A DNA stretch of 64,000 nucleotides from CADEDV01 sp964412375 (GCA_964412375.1 CAYPOD010000009.1:34946-98945); one strand, 5' to 3'. Counted from the first letter of the stretch, positions 51,955 through 61,152 are shown. Numbers and translations are program-made. The notes: a model not told the origin generated them from the sequence alone.

Positions 51955-52614
51955 CTATTTTTTTCGAAGCAAAACAATTCCGGCTGCGATCATCCAGCCA
52001 ATGCCAACCGGAATGATAATAAAGTTCAGCCGGTATAATGACGGAACAAAAATGCTAATGATCACAAGAACCGCTGCAATGGCAGTAAGCATTCCCCACA
52101 CCTGCAGCCATCCGGGCACCCAGCGATCACGGCCGGCGACTGAGAGTAAAAAGGGGCTTATTCCAATAATTGAAAGTGTAGCAATATCATCCAGCCTCGC
52201 ACCGGTCCATCCGAGAACGGTGGCAAGAGTAATGGATTGTTCATGGATTGATGGGGAAATGATCACCAATGAAAACATCAGCAGGAATGATACAATGGCC
52301 ACAGGAACGGCTGAGCTGGTGATGATCTTTGCCAATGAAGAAAATAAATGATTTTCGTTGCCAAGTGTTGACATCAGTGTGGTAGCCGTGCCAAGAAACA
52401 CTACGCCAGCTATCCAGCAGGCAGTGTTTACTGCTAGCAGAGTTTTGACCGACGATAATGATGTCATATATTCCTGCATGTTGTTTCCGGCAAGCGCTGC
52501 CCAGAGATCAGTACCGGTGGCACCCCAGCAGGCGGCGCCGATAAGCATGAGAACAGCCCCGGTTACGGATGCTGTTCCCGCAGCAGCATAACGTTGCTTT
52601 TTTACTGCGTCCAT
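51955..52614 (-). CDS. Membrane protein of unknown function (DUF4386-like topology)
   Basis: 219 residues with six predicted helices (about 12-33, 58-80, 88-110, 130-155, 166-186 and 192-215). The N-terminus is short and basic (MDAVKKQRYAAAG). The layout is similar to DUF4386-type six-helix proteins, but the match is by memory of topology and not firm. No catalytic or transport motif was found. It lies directly next to the palindromic repeat and upstream of an AraC-type gene on the same strand. Confidence 0.65.
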   Translation of the reverse strand: MDAVKKQRYAAAGTASVTGAVLMLIGAACWGATGTDLWAALAGNNMQEYMTSLSSVKTLLAVNTACWIAGVVFLGTATTLMSTLGNENHLFSSLAKIITSSAVPVAIVSFLLMFSLVIISPSIHEQSITLATVLGWTGARLDDIATLSIIGISPFLLSVAGRDRWVPGWLQVWGMLTAIAAVLVIISIFVPSLYRLNFIIIPVGIGWMIAAGIVLLRKK

Positions 52615-52672
52615 GATTTTTTGAGAGCAAGAATAAAAATTCTGTTGTTTATCAAATTGTACAGATGTAACA

Positions 52673-53482
52673 TCAGTGCGGAAGCTGCCCCGGCAGTGAT
52701 GTTTTTTGTCGCAGGTATTGTCCGGGGGTCATTTGTGCGAATTGTTTGAATAGCCGGATAAAATGCGACTGATCATAATAACCCAGTTGCAAAGCGGCTT
52801 TTGTGAGAGAATGATTTTCATTATGAAGTGAACGAACGGCTTCTGTAAACTGCATCAGCGAAATGGATTCGGATGGCGAAAGCCCCAGCCATGTTTTAAA
52901 AAGACGATAGTTGTGCATCCGGGAATACCCGGTGAGTTCTTCAATGTGTATTGGCTTATCATTTTGCCGGCCGGCAACTGCCTGTTGCAATATGTTATGC
53001 AACCGGATAGCCATAGTAAGATCACTGTCAGCCCTAAGTCTCTTAACCAAAAAATTTTCTATCCATTGAGCCCTTGCAATAAAATCGGGTAATGTATGAA
53101 AAGTGGTTTCAATTTCTTCGATCTCATTTTTCAGTAATACAGCAGCGGGCAGGGCCCAGTCTTTCAGTTCTGAACAGGGGAGTCCGAATAAAGCTTTCAC
53201 AGCAATGGGTTTTAGCTGCACTCCCATTACATGGAAATTTGAGATCGTCATATAGAGCGGCTTGGTATGCAATCCTGAAAGAAAGCAAAAATTTTCAGTG
53301 GGGTTGAAGCTATTGCTCACATGTTTGCCGCTAAGTTGCTGCACTTTATCGCCAAGATTAAAGATCAGTTCCAGGTGGCCGCTGGGCAATATCTGCCATG
53401 ACTGCAACGATTCAGATCGCTGCTCCCAGATAACGGAAGAAAGACCACCCAGCTTTTGCGGAATATAATACGAGATCTTCAT
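52673..53482 (-). CDS. AraC family transcriptional regulator
   Basis: 269 residues. The N-terminal domain (about 1-150), with SGHLELIFNLGDKV and VMGVQLKPIAVKALFG, is of the unassigned type frequent in Bacteroidota AraC proteins. The C-terminal AraC HTH pair (about 170-262) includes IHIEELTGYSRMHNYRLFK and ALQLGYYDQSHFIRLFKQF. The ligand is unknown. The stop lies 58 bp upstream of the membrane-protein gene start on the same strand, so the two may be co-transcribed. Confidence 0.88.
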   Translation of the reverse strand: MKISYYIPQKLGGLSSVIWEQRSESLQSWQILPSGHLELIFNLGDKVQQLSGKHVSNSFNPTENFCFLSGLHTKPLYMTISNFHVMGVQLKPIAVKALFGLPCSELKDWALPAAVLLKNEIEEIETTFHTLPDFIARAQWIENFLVKRLRADSDLTMAIRLHNILQQAVAGRQNDKPIHIEELTGYSRMHNYRLFKTWLGLSPSESISLMQFTEAVRSLHNENHSLTKAALQLGYYDQSHFIRLFKQFAQMTPGQYLRQKTSLPGQLPH

Positions 53483-53602
53483 TTGCCTTTATTTAGTAAA
53501 GAGCTGGAATGAGAAGTAAAAGGTACGAAGAATTGCGAGTGATGTAATTCTGAAAATGAAATTGTATTGACCTGCTTTCGGCCATAAAACTTTTGTTATG
53601 GC

Positions 53603-53634
53603 AATAATAAACCCCTGCTGTTGTGGCAGGGGTT
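53603..53634 (-). terminator. Rho-independent terminator of the GLPGLI gene
   Basis: On the minus strand AACCCCTGC (53634-53626) pairs with GCAGGGGTT (53618-53610), followed by TATTATTG. A further perfect hairpin GCCATAA/TTATGGC lies at 53581-53602. Confidence 0.8.
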
Positions 53635-53655
53635 AACTACTTGTAATTTTTTCCG

Positions 53656-54462
53656 TTAGTTCATAATGATCCGCCGGTTGCCACCGCCCATATTCTCCTG
53701 CATTTCTTTCATCATTTTCTCTCTTTCCTTGCGAAACTCTTCCTGAGTATAACGCTTCTTGCCTGAAGGAGCTTTAATGGCAGCGATATCTGCTTTTTCT
53801 TTTATTTCCAAAGCCGTATAAACCTGCCGGCCATTGCCAATATTCATTTCAAGAATAAGGCCGGGCAATTGTCCTTGGTATTCGCCGGGTCCGGCTGATA
53901 CGGGAATACTGCTGGTAAACCAGGCCACTATCTCTGAAGTATCTGATACTTCCTTTCTTTCCATCTTTCCGTTTTCCATCGTCATTTGCGTACGCTGGCT
54001 GATACTGGTGCTGGTAGCTTTCATGCAGGGGCGATCTAGTATCATTTTGGTTTCACCGGTCATTTTCCATTTCAGCGGACGGATGCTGTCGTCAATGATA
54101 AATGTGCGGTCAAACATTTCTCTTTTCTCAATTATTTTGGCTGTTTCAAAGTCCGAGAACACCACATCGTTGGTGCCGGCCACCACACTTCGGAAAACAA
54201 AACCGCCGCCATCGCCGGCCGTCATTGTTTCTGTATCATTTTCCGGGTCGGCCTGCTTCCACAATGATTTGTTATTGCCAAAATCCAGTTCAAACTTGTC
54301 TTTGCGGACAGAAGCGGGTATTTCCTGTGTCATGCCATTGATGCTGAAGCTGCGAGCCGGTGTTTGTGAAGCTCTTTCATAGAGCACCTTGCCTTCTTTT
54401 TGCTGGGCAGCGCTGAGCATTGCAACAGCCAAAGCGCCGGACAGCAGTGATATTCTTTTCAT
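53656..54462 (-). CDS. GLPGLI family secreted protein
   Basis: 268 residues from MKRISLLSGALAVAMLSAAQ, a signal peptide; a Met seven codons earlier is less likely because a -7 box (TAGTTTTG, 54488-54481) lies close upstream. The family-defining tetrad region is GQLPGLILEMNIGNG (about residue 208-222), preceded by GPGEYQG, with WKMTGETKMILDRPCMKAT in the middle. GLPGLI proteins often neighbour outer-membrane beta-barrel genes; their role is unknown. The gene is divergent from the histidine kinase gene and shares its GGTTAAT repeat region. Confidence 0.85.
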   Translation of the reverse strand: MKRISLLSGALAVAMLSAAQQKEGKVLYERASQTPARSFSINGMTQEIPASVRKDKFELDFGNNKSLWKQADPENDTETMTAGDGGGFVFRSVVAGTNDVVFSDFETAKIIEKREMFDRTFIIDDSIRPLKWKMTGETKMILDRPCMKATSTSISQRTQMTMENGKMERKEVSDTSEIVAWFTSSIPVSAGPGEYQGQLPGLILEMNIGNGRQVYTALEIKEKADIAAIKAPSGKKRYTQEEFRKEREKMMKEMQENMGGGNRRIIMN

Positions 54463-54528
54463 AAACGATTGATTTAAGCTCAAAACTAAACATGCAGGAA
54501 AGCAAAATAAGTTAAGCCACCTTTCATT

Positions 54529-54583
54529 AAGGTTAATAAAGGTTAATGGACACCTGCAAAGAGCAAAAGCTTTTCTACTTTTG
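54529..54583 (+). promoter_or_regulatory. Direct repeat AAGGTTAAT x2 and -7 box before the two-component system
   Basis: AAGGTTAAT at 54529-54537 and 54539-54547 (10-bp period, as OmpR-type dimers prefer) is followed 28 bp later by TACTTTTG (54576-54583), a TAnnTTTG -7 box. The -33 box is poor, so the repeat may recruit polymerase by activation. A divergent -7 (54488-54481) for the GLPGLI gene flanks the other side. Confidence 0.55.
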
Positions 54584-54619
54584 ATGACTTCTGAAATGGC
54601 AGGTAATCAACATAAAATA

Positions 54620-56362
54620 ATGGGCGGCAGCACCGGAAAAAAAAGACTTCGTACTTCTGCCCTCCTGATGATCGTGGCCATGCTCGGTGTCACCGGTTTC
54701 CAGGTCTATTGGCTCAGGAACAATTATGACCGGGAAAAACAAAATCTTGACATCAAAACCAGTGCAGCTTTCCGGCAAACCATTCTGAAACTGCAGGCTT
54801 CCAAACTGAAACTCGAACGCTTCACCCTGCGGTTTGATTCGACCCCGCCCGAGCAGGTCGTTGCTGATAAAAAGAAGTTGGCGGGCAAAACACTTCGGGC
54901 AAAGCCCATTGCCCAGGGCAGCGAGCCGCCGATCTCTGTCATCAACCTGATACAGGAAAAGATGAAAAACGCTGTTCATAAAGACAGCAGTCCGCCTTCA
55001 TCCGTCATGATCTCTCTGAAAACTGACAGCATGCGCCGGCTGTTAATCGATTCACTGAAACAAAAAACGGGATCGGTGAAAACGATTTCCATCACCAGTT
55101 CCGATTCTTTTATGATTACTCCTGACATGATCAGTGAAGTGCATGTCTATAAAGAGGGAGCTGATTTGAAAAAGGGAAACCTGGCCATTCGTCACAGGGT
55201 AAACCCGGTGCCGGCAAAAGATAGTTTTTCATTCAAAGACACCAAAGGAAATGTTTACATGGAAAGAGGCAGTGTGGAACCACTGCCCGAAGATATCATG
55301 CTGCGGGGCCCGATGCTGCCATCTACCCGCGGCAACACGGTTTTCCAGTTCCTGTATAACGTCGATTCACTTTCTCAAAAAGATTCGGTGACCCTGCAGG
55401 AGGTTGACAGCGCCTATGCTATGCGCCTGAAAGAAGACAGGATCAATGTCGGCTTCCGGGTGAAAAGAACTGACAGCACGGATGCAATGTCGGCCAACAC
55501 GGTTACTATTGGGTTTTCCAACCCGGCAAGCTTCACCCTCACCCTGCAAAGCACAACTGCCTATATGTTTGGCAAACTGAAACTGCCGCTTTTGTTCTCG
55601 CTGCTGCTGGTAGGCATCACCGTTGCTTCCTTCGTGATGCTTTATCGCAATATGCTGAAGCAGCAACGGCTGGCCGAACTGAAGAATGAGTTTATCAGCA
55701 ATATCACCCATGAGCTGAAGACGCCGATTGCCACCGTGGGTGTGGCGATTGAAGCGCTGAAAAATTTCAATGCCATCCATGATCCGAAACGTACACAGGA
55801 ATACCTGGCTATATCACAAAACGAATTGCAGCGGCTGAACCTGCTGGTGGACAAAGTGCTCAGGCTTTCAATGTTTGAGAAAAAAGAGATCGAACTGAAA
55901 TACGAAATGCTGAACCTGCAGGACGTTGTAGAGGAAGTGGTTTCCTCCATGCAGCTACAGGTAGAAAAAAAACAGGCTGCCGTTACTGTGAATGTGGAAG
56001 GCGATTGCAGCCTGGAGGCCGACCGGCTGCACCTGCTGAGTGTGGTGTTCAACTTGCTGGACAATGCCCTGAAGTATGGCGGTGAAAAACCAGTGATAAA
56101 GATCAGCCTGGAGGAAAAAGAAAATTCGGTACAGTTGTCCATTGCAGACAATGGCATTGGCATACCCGCAGCGTATAAAGACAAAGTGTTTGATAAGTTC
56201 TTCCGGGTGCCGCATGGCGATATTCATAATGCAAAAGGCTATGGTCTCGGGCTGAGCTACACCGCTCATGTGGTGAAAAGACACGGCGGAACAATATCCC
56301 TGGACAGTGAACCGGGCAGGGGAACTATATTTACTATCACAATGCCCAAACAGAAGATATGA
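54620..56362 (+). CDS. Two-component sensor histidine kinase
   Basis: About 580 residues from MGGSTGKKRLRTSALLMIVA. This start is preferred over earlier ATGs (54584, 54596) because the -7 box occupies 54576-54583. A membrane helix lies near residues 12-32, a periplasmic sensor region of about 285 residues (no named domain) follows, then helix 2 (about 323-343). HisKA contains NITHELKTPIATVG (His about 364). HATPase shows NLLDNALKYGG (N-box), ADNGIGIPAAYKD and GYGLGLSYTAH. It overlaps the response regulator by 4 bp. The sensed signal is unknown; the shared repeat suggests control of envelope genes. Confidence 0.9.
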   Translation: MGGSTGKKRLRTSALLMIVAMLGVTGFQVYWLRNNYDREKQNLDIKTSAAFRQTILKLQASKLKLERFTLRFDSTPPEQVVADKKKLAGKTLRAKPIAQGSEPPISVINLIQEKMKNAVHKDSSPPSSVMISLKTDSMRRLLIDSLKQKTGSVKTISITSSDSFMITPDMISEVHVYKEGADLKKGNLAIRHRVNPVPAKDSFSFKDTKGNVYMERGSVEPLPEDIMLRGPMLPSTRGNTVFQFLYNVDSLSQKDSVTLQEVDSAYAMRLKEDRINVGFRVKRTDSTDAMSANTVTIGFSNPASFTLTLQSTTAYMFGKLKLPLLFSLLLVGITVASFVMLYRNMLKQQRLAELKNEFISNITHELKTPIATVGVAIEALKNFNAIHDPKRTQEYLAISQNELQRLNLLVDKVLRLSMFEKKEIELKYEMLNLQDVVEEVVSSMQLQVEKKQAAVTVNVEGDCSLEADRLHLLSVVFNLLDNALKYGGEKPVIKISLEEKENSVQLSIADNGIGIPAAYKDKVFDKFFRVPHGDIHNAKGYGLGLSYTAHVVKRHGGTISLDSEPGRGTIFTITMPKQKI

Positions 56363-57048
56363 GCTCTGTCAAAGTGCTATATGTGGAAGATGAATTATTC
56401 CTCGGAAAAATTGTACGGGAAAGCCTGGAAAGCCGCGGCTTTGAAGTGATCATGGAAAGCGATGGCTCCAAAGTGATGGATCTTTTCACAAAATCAAAAC
56501 CCGACATCTGTGTACTGGATGTGATGCTGCCCAACAAAGACGGGTTTTCCATTGCAGATGATATACGGGAAACAGATGCAGAAGTGCCTATTATATTCCT
56601 CACAGCAAAAACACAAACTGAAGATGTGGTGAAAGGTTTTTCCATTGGCGGTAATGATTATATCCGCAAGCCCTTCAGCATGGAAGAACTCATTGTTCGT
56701 ATTCAAAGCCTGCTGCGCAAGAACAACGGAAGCAATAATAAGATCACCGGCGATAGTGTGAACATCGGCAAATACAGTTTCCGGCTCAACCGCCAGTTGC
56801 TCAGTGATGGCAAAGAAGAAAAGAAATTGTCTTATCGTGAAAGTGAATTATTGAAACTTCTTTACGAGAACAGGGGTAAGATCATTGACCGGAAAGATAT
56901 TCTCAATCTTCTCTGGGGAAATGATTCTTTTTTTAACTCCCGCAACCTTGATGTTTACATAACAAAGCTCCGCGGCTACCTGAAAGAAGACCCAGCCCTG
57001 GAGATTATTACCATTAAAGGTATCGGGTACCGGTTTGTAGTTGGATAA
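56359..57048 (+). CDS. OmpR-family response regulator
   Basis: 229 residues. The receiver domain (1-120) has the acidic pair EDE (10-12), phospho-acceptor Asp54 in VLDVMLP, Thr in FLTAK and Lys in YIRKPFS. The winged-helix trans_reg_C domain (about 130-228) contains KKLSYRESELLKLLYENRGK, NSRNLDVYITKLRGYLK and ITIKGIGYRF. It is coupled to the preceding kinase by a 4-bp overlap. Probable DNA targets are the AAGGTTAAT direct repeats found upstream of this operon, the GLPGLI gene and an outer-membrane protein gene; that link is inferred from motif sharing. Confidence 0.93.
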   Translation: MSSVKVLYVEDELFLGKIVRESLESRGFEVIMESDGSKVMDLFTKSKPDICVLDVMLPNKDGFSIADDIRETDAEVPIIFLTAKTQTEDVVKGFSIGGNDYIRKPFSMEELIVRIQSLLRKNNGSNNKITGDSVNIGKYSFRLNRQLLSDGKEEKKLSYRESELLKLLYENRGKIIDRKDILNLLWGNDSFFNSRNLDVYITKLRGYLKEDPALEIITIKGIGYRFVVG

Positions 57049-57111
57049 AATACCCACCGCTACGGATATAAAATATTTATTATTTGTCGTAGCTTTCTGA
57101 AAACTTATTGT

Positions 57112-57411
57112 ATGTCCAAATGGATAGGCACCATCCTGGTGCTACTGCTTATAGTAGCATTGATCACAGCACCTTCACAAACAAAATTTGAAAGATTTGC
57201 AGAAAAAAATGTGAGTACGCAAGCCTGTAAACCGCTGATAACAGTGGCCCATTACAAACTATTCTCTATTTGCAGTGTCAGCGAATGTAAAGAGTTGAAA
57301 CAGGTGTATAACCCGCAAACGGGTCAGAATTCTAATCTTAACATCGGGCTTCCTTCCTATGGGAAAAAACAGAAATACCTCGGCCTGTTTGGGAAGTTCT
57401 GGAAATTGTAG
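57112..57411 (+). CDS. Small secreted or membrane protein of unknown function (DUF4359-like)
   Basis: 99 residues: an N-terminal helix WIGTILVLLLIVALITAP then TQTKFERFAEKNV and two Cys close together (CSVSEC). The opening resembles DUF4359-type proteins (hydrophobic N-terminus, PSQTKF), but this assignment is weak. Two Cys could form a disulfide in the periplasm. The gene stands between the response regulator and nagA on the same strand, without a terminator. Confidence 0.55.
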   Translation: MSKWIGTILVLLLIVALITAPSQTKFERFAEKNVSTQACKPLITVAHYKLFSICSVSECKELKQVYNPQTGQNSNLNIGLPSYGKKQKYLGLFGKFWKL

Positions 57412-57438
57412 CATCGCATTGTATTTTTAGGGCAATAC

Positions 57439-58542
57439 ATGAGCAATACCAAAGCCTATATTGCCGAACGCATTTTCACGGGAGATGAGTGGCTGACACG
57501 TCATGCCGTGCTGGTGGAACATGGACGTATCCGGCAGATACTTCCCGTATCCTCTCTTCCTTCTTCATTGCCTGCCCACCATTTTGATGAGGGCATACTT
57601 GTTCCTTCCTTTATTGACCTGCAGATCTATGGCGCCGATGGAAAACTGCTTGCCGTTTACCCGGAAGCAGATTCGTTATCTAAACTAAGAGAGTATTGTA
57701 AAAATGGCGGCGCCGCTTTTTGCCTGCCAACGGTGGCAACCAATACAAAAGAGGTTTTCTTTCGCTGCATTGATGCCGTACGAAACTACTGGCAGCAGGA
57801 TGGCGAAGGGATACTGGGCTTGCACCTCGAAGGGCCATGGATCAACCCGGTAAAAAGAGGCGCCCATGTGGAATCTTTGATTCATTCCCCATCCATGGCA
57901 GAAGTAAAAGAAATACTTGACTATGGAAAAGGCATCATCAAAATGATCACCCTGGCGCCGGAGGTTTGCGGCCGGGAAGTAATTGAACTTATACTCTCCC
58001 ATAGCATCATCATTTCAGCCGGGCACAGCAACGCAACGTTTAAGGAAGCGATGCAGGGCTTTGAAAACGGCATCAGGGCCGTCACTCATTTATATAATGC
58101 TATGAGCCCTTTGCAGCACCGCGAACCAGGACTGGCCGGTGCCGCCATGGATCATTCATCTGTGATGGCCAGTATCATACCGGATGGTTATCATGTTGAT
58201 TTTGCAGCTATCCGCATTGCCAAAAAAGCGATGAAAGAAAGATTGTTTGTGATCACTGATGCGGTGACGGAAACAAACGAAGGACACTACCAGCATTACC
58301 GGGCCGGTGATAAATATGAAGCAGCAAATATTCTCAGCGGTTCTGCGCTGACAATGGATAAAGCCTTACAAAACCTGGTCATTCGTTGCGGTATTGATAC
58401 CGGCGAAGCCATCCGTATGTGCAGCCTTTACCCGGCACAGGTGATGAAAATGGATGATGAACTGGGCCGTATTGCCAAAGACTACAGGGCGGCTATGACG
58501 GTGCTGGACCAGTCTTTTCATACCGTGGCGGTTCTTTCCTGA
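57439..58542 (+). CDS. nagA: N-acetylglucosamine-6-phosphate deacetylase
   Basis: 367 residues covering the whole family. Landmarks are VPSFIDLQIYGADG (the usual N-terminal metal region; the family's usual His-x-His-type residues are only partly kept, with GADG instead of GxHG), LHLEGPWINPVKRGAH (metal-site Glu), AGHSNATFKEAMQGF (His), THLYNAMSPLQHREPG (His) and VITDAVTETNEGH (catalytic Asp). It deacetylates GlcNAc-6-P to GlcN-6-P in aminosugar and murein recycling. No nagB or transporter is adjacent in the window. Confidence 0.9.
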   Translation: MSNTKAYIAERIFTGDEWLTRHAVLVEHGRIRQILPVSSLPSSLPAHHFDEGILVPSFIDLQIYGADGKLLAVYPEADSLSKLREYCKNGGAAFCLPTVATNTKEVFFRCIDAVRNYWQQDGEGILGLHLEGPWINPVKRGAHVESLIHSPSMAEVKEILDYGKGIIKMITLAPEVCGREVIELILSHSIIISAGHSNATFKEAMQGFENGIRAVTHLYNAMSPLQHREPGLAGAAMDHSSVMASIIPDGYHVDFAAIRIAKKAMKERLFVITDAVTETNEGHYQHYRAGDKYEAANILSGSALTMDKALQNLVIRCGIDTGEAIRMCSLYPAQVMKMDDELGRIAKDYRAAMTVLDQSFHTVAVLS

Positions 58543-58633
58543 GGCCACAATTCATGCAATTCTTTTTGTATATGAAATTTTTTTTTGTAACCTTTAAAGG
58601 TCTATTCACTCTTTTCAACCAAAACGAGCCAAC

Positions 58634-59581
58634 ATGAAAAAGTTCTTTGTTATGCTGGCAATTGCCTGCATGGCAACTGCCATTGTTTATTTTTCTTCCT
58701 GTAAAGGAAAAAATAGTGAAGCCCCCGCTGCCAATGAAGACTCTGTAAAACTGGTGGAGCGGGGTCACTACCTGGCCCATTATGTCACCATGTGCCTGGA
58801 TTGTCACAGCGCCAGGGATACCAGCAAATTTTCAATGCCCGTGGTGCCGGGAACGGAAGGAAGTGGAGCGCCATTTCCATTTGGCAAAGCAGAAGGTGTT
58901 CCCGGTGAGGTCACCCCGCCCAATATTACTCCCTATGCATTAAAAGACTGGACCGATGATGAGATCATCAGGGCCATCACCCGTGGTATCAATAAAAAGG
59001 GAGATACGCTGTTCCCCCTGATGCCCTATCATCATTACAGCAAAATGGCAAAAAGTGATATACTTTCCATTGTAGCGTATATACGAACCTTAAAGCCGGT
59101 TGAAAATACTACGCCACCAAGGAAACTTGAGATACCGATCAGCATGTTGGGTCCCCTGCCCGATGGAAACCTTGAAAATAACAGCATTCCCGATCCATCC
59201 GATAAGATCAAATACGGTGAATACATGATCAACGCATCGGCTTGTTCCGAATGTCACACCCCGATGGGCCCGCAGGGACCTGATATGTCAAAAGCATATT
59301 CCGGTGGATTCACTTTTACGTTGCCTATGTTTACCGTGACGGTGGCCAATATCACTCCCGATTCTGCCACCGGTATCGGCGCCTGGACAGAAGAGATGTT
59401 CTTGAGTAAATTCAAAAACAACTCTTCCGATGAAGTGGTGAATAAATACCCGGGTAAACTAAATACCATCATGCCCTGGTCGCAATATGGAAAAATGAAA
59501 GAAGATGACCTGAAAGCGATCTATGCTTACCTGCGGACCGTGAAGCCGATCAGTAATAAAGTGGAGAAATATCCGCAATAA
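58634..59581 (+). CDS. Diheme c-type cytochrome (lipoprotein-like)
   Basis: 315 residues. The N-terminal signal MKKFFVMLAIACMATAIVYF ends in SSCKG, a possible lipobox with Cys23. Two cytochrome-c domains are present: MCLDCHSA (CxxCH at residues 54-58) and ACSECHTP (about 204-208). Distal Met-containing stretches LFPLMPYHHY and TIMPWSQYGKM supply likely axial ligands. It resembles gluconate/alcohol-dehydrogenase-type cytochrome c subunits that pass electrons in the periplasm, without an adjacent dehydrogenase. A strong terminator follows the stop, so it is likely the end of its own transcript. Confidence 0.88.
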   Translation: MKKFFVMLAIACMATAIVYFSSCKGKNSEAPAANEDSVKLVERGHYLAHYVTMCLDCHSARDTSKFSMPVVPGTEGSGAPFPFGKAEGVPGEVTPPNITPYALKDWTDDEIIRAITRGINKKGDTLFPLMPYHHYSKMAKSDILSIVAYIRTLKPVENTTPPRKLEIPISMLGPLPDGNLENNSIPDPSDKIKYGEYMINASACSECHTPMGPQGPDMSKAYSGGFTFTLPMFTVTVANITPDSATGIGAWTEEMFLSKFKNNSSDEVVNKYPGKLNTIMPWSQYGKMKEDDLKAIYAYLRTVKPISNKVEKYPQ

Positions 59582-59602
59582 AATACCAGCACAATATTAT
59601 TT

Positions 59603-59636
59603 AAAAGAGCCTGCTAACTAACAGGCTCTTTTTTAT
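59603..59636 (+). terminator. Rho-independent terminator after the diheme cytochrome gene
   Basis: AAAAGAGCCTG (59603-59613) pairs with CAGGCTCTTTT (59622-59632) around an 8-nt loop, then TTATG. Confidence 0.9.
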
Positions 59637-59659
59637 GCTTTAAAGTGAACCGTGAATAA

Positions 59660-59917
59660 TCAGTTTTTTTCTTCATACACAAATGTATTGTGAGCAACTG
59701 TAAACGGTATGTTATTTTGATTGCACCAGCGGCTACATTGTTCATGATATAGTTCCCATTTGTCAATTGCCCAGCCCGGAACGGAAGCCTGCCACAGGGT
59801 TTTATCAGGAAAATACACATGATATTTTCCCATGGTCAGTTCAAAAACCAGTTTTCCTTCATCGCTTGTGGCGACCAGTTCTTCTTTCCAACGGGGAGAA
59901 AACCGGATAATGTTCAT
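59660..59917 (-). CDS. Small conserved-looking protein of unknown function
   Basis: 85 residues, cytoplasmic, rich in Trp (RFSPRWKEELV, VPGWAIDKWELYHEQC) with three Cys or Trp-Cys positions. I do not recognise a family. It is followed in the minus direction by no further gene, and a same-strand membrane protein gene lies 9 bp upstream, so the two are probably co-transcribed. Function unknown. Confidence 0.6.
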   Translation of the reverse strand: MNIIRFSPRWKEELVATSDEGKLVFELTMGKYHVYFPDKTLWQASVPGWAIDKWELYHEQCSRWCNQNNIPFTVAHNTFVYEEKN

Positions 59918-59926
59918 CTGCGGGAT

Positions 59927-60205
59927 TTATTTATAGCTGCCTGTAACCATGCTGATAAAAAGAATGCTGCCCATCAATGCCCAAGGCGCCATGCTTATCC
60001 AGAAAACCAGCGGGCTGCCGGGACTAAAAATAAGATAATAAAAACCGGCGATGGCCAGCCCCAGGAATATAAAAGCATACAGCGCCGTAGCTGTTGGAGA
60101 ATATTTGCTGGTATTCCGCACACGGATAACATTCAGGAAAAACCGGAAACCGATTATCGCATCGGCAGCTAAAAGTATTATGGCTATGATTTTTAGGAAG
60201 AGCAT
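59927..60205 (-). CDS. Small four-helix? membrane protein of unknown function
   Basis: 92 residues from MLFLKIIAIILLAADAIIGF; an upstream in-frame Met would add 14 non-hydrophobic residues. Three hydrophobic stretches are seen at about 3-20, 38-58 and 64-88. No motif indicates a function. It lies 9 bp upstream of the 85-residue gene on the same strand and likely shares its transcript. Family not recognised. Confidence 0.6.
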   Translation of the reverse strand: MLFLKIIAIILLAADAIIGFRFFLNVIRVRNTSKYSPTATALYAFIFLGLAIAGFYYLIFSPGSPLVFWISMAPWALMGSILFISMVTGSYK

Positions 60206-60288
60206 AGAGTGGTTTATTTCAATGAAACCATTGCCCGGCAAAACCATAAAAAAGAGCAGAAATTGTTTGATTTATTACACAGTTCATG

Positions 60289-61152
60289 TTATGCGGTCGT
60301 TGTTTTGTCACTTGATTCAAACTCCTTTAGTGATTTGCCACCTTTTAATTTCCATTCAGTGAGTCCATTTGCATTGCGACCTAAAACCATACATGCTGCG
60401 GTTGAAGGACTACTAAAAATATAATCGTCCGGAAACTCAAAATATTCACCTTTGTCAACTAAAACACCGTCTTTAATTAATTTCTGCCGCAACGTCAAAA
60501 AACTTGGTGTGATTGAAGCAACAGTTGAGCCAGCAGCTTTTGAGCCTTTAAAAACTACAAAACCGTCTGAAGTTGGTTCGCCTTGAGCATCGGCTCCACG
60601 AGCAGCTTTTAGGAAAAATGTTTGTTGCTTTTGTTTGGGTTTGAAATCTCTCTTTTCATCAAAGACTTTGTGTCCAAGTGTGTTGACGAGTAATTTAATA
60701 TTGTCGATAAATTCTTCCATCTCTGCTCTGTCGGATTCCGAAATGGATGACTGTGTCGGAATGATTGAGTTTTCAATTTTATAACGATTGGCTACCATTG
60801 CAATGTCATGAAGGCGATTTTCCAGATACTTAATGTGAGCCTTATTCAAATTTTCATCTTTACTTACGAAAACAATTGTCTCATTCCAGAAGTCTTTTTG
60901 AGTAAGCTGTTGATTAAGCCTTTTTAATATTGTTTCTGCTTCGCCGATATAAACCTGATCTTTTCCTTCTTCGTCCTTACCAAAAAGCAAATAAACACCA
61001 GTGCTCCCTAAATCATCTCTGTCAGAACACTCTTTGACTTTAATTCGAGGAATTTTGTATGCCTTACCAGTCCAATTTGAAAGCTCACAACTCATCCTTC
61101 CGTTTGGGTCGCCGTCTATGAGAAATATTTTTATTGTCTTGCCAAATTTCAT
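60289..61152 (-). CDS. GIY-YIG nuclease family protein with DUF4357-type C-terminus
   Basis: 287 residues. The GIY-YIG core is GVYLLFGKDEEG...VYIGEAETILKRLNQQ (about 51-80): the first Gly-x-Tyr is GVY and the second YIG is intact, followed by the Arg-like KRL. After a linker, the C-terminal part (about 180-285) contains FVVFKGSKAAGS and an ending STAACMVLGRNANGLTEW, typical of DUF4357. Such proteins are sometimes linked to mobile elements or DNA repair. It is flanked by the hairpin repeat at 61261 and small membrane genes. Confidence 0.85.
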   Translation of the reverse strand: MKFGKTIKIFLIDGDPNGRMSCELSNWTGKAYKIPRIKVKECSDRDDLGSTGVYLLFGKDEEGKDQVYIGEAETILKRLNQQLTQKDFWNETIVFVSKDENLNKAHIKYLENRLHDIAMVANRYKIENSIIPTQSSISESDRAEMEEFIDNIKLLVNTLGHKVFDEKRDFKPKQKQQTFFLKAARGADAQGEPTSDGFVVFKGSKAAGSTVASITPSFLTLRQKLIKDGVLVDKGEYFEFPDDYIFSSPSTAACMVLGRNANGLTEWKLKGGKSLKEFESSDKTTTA

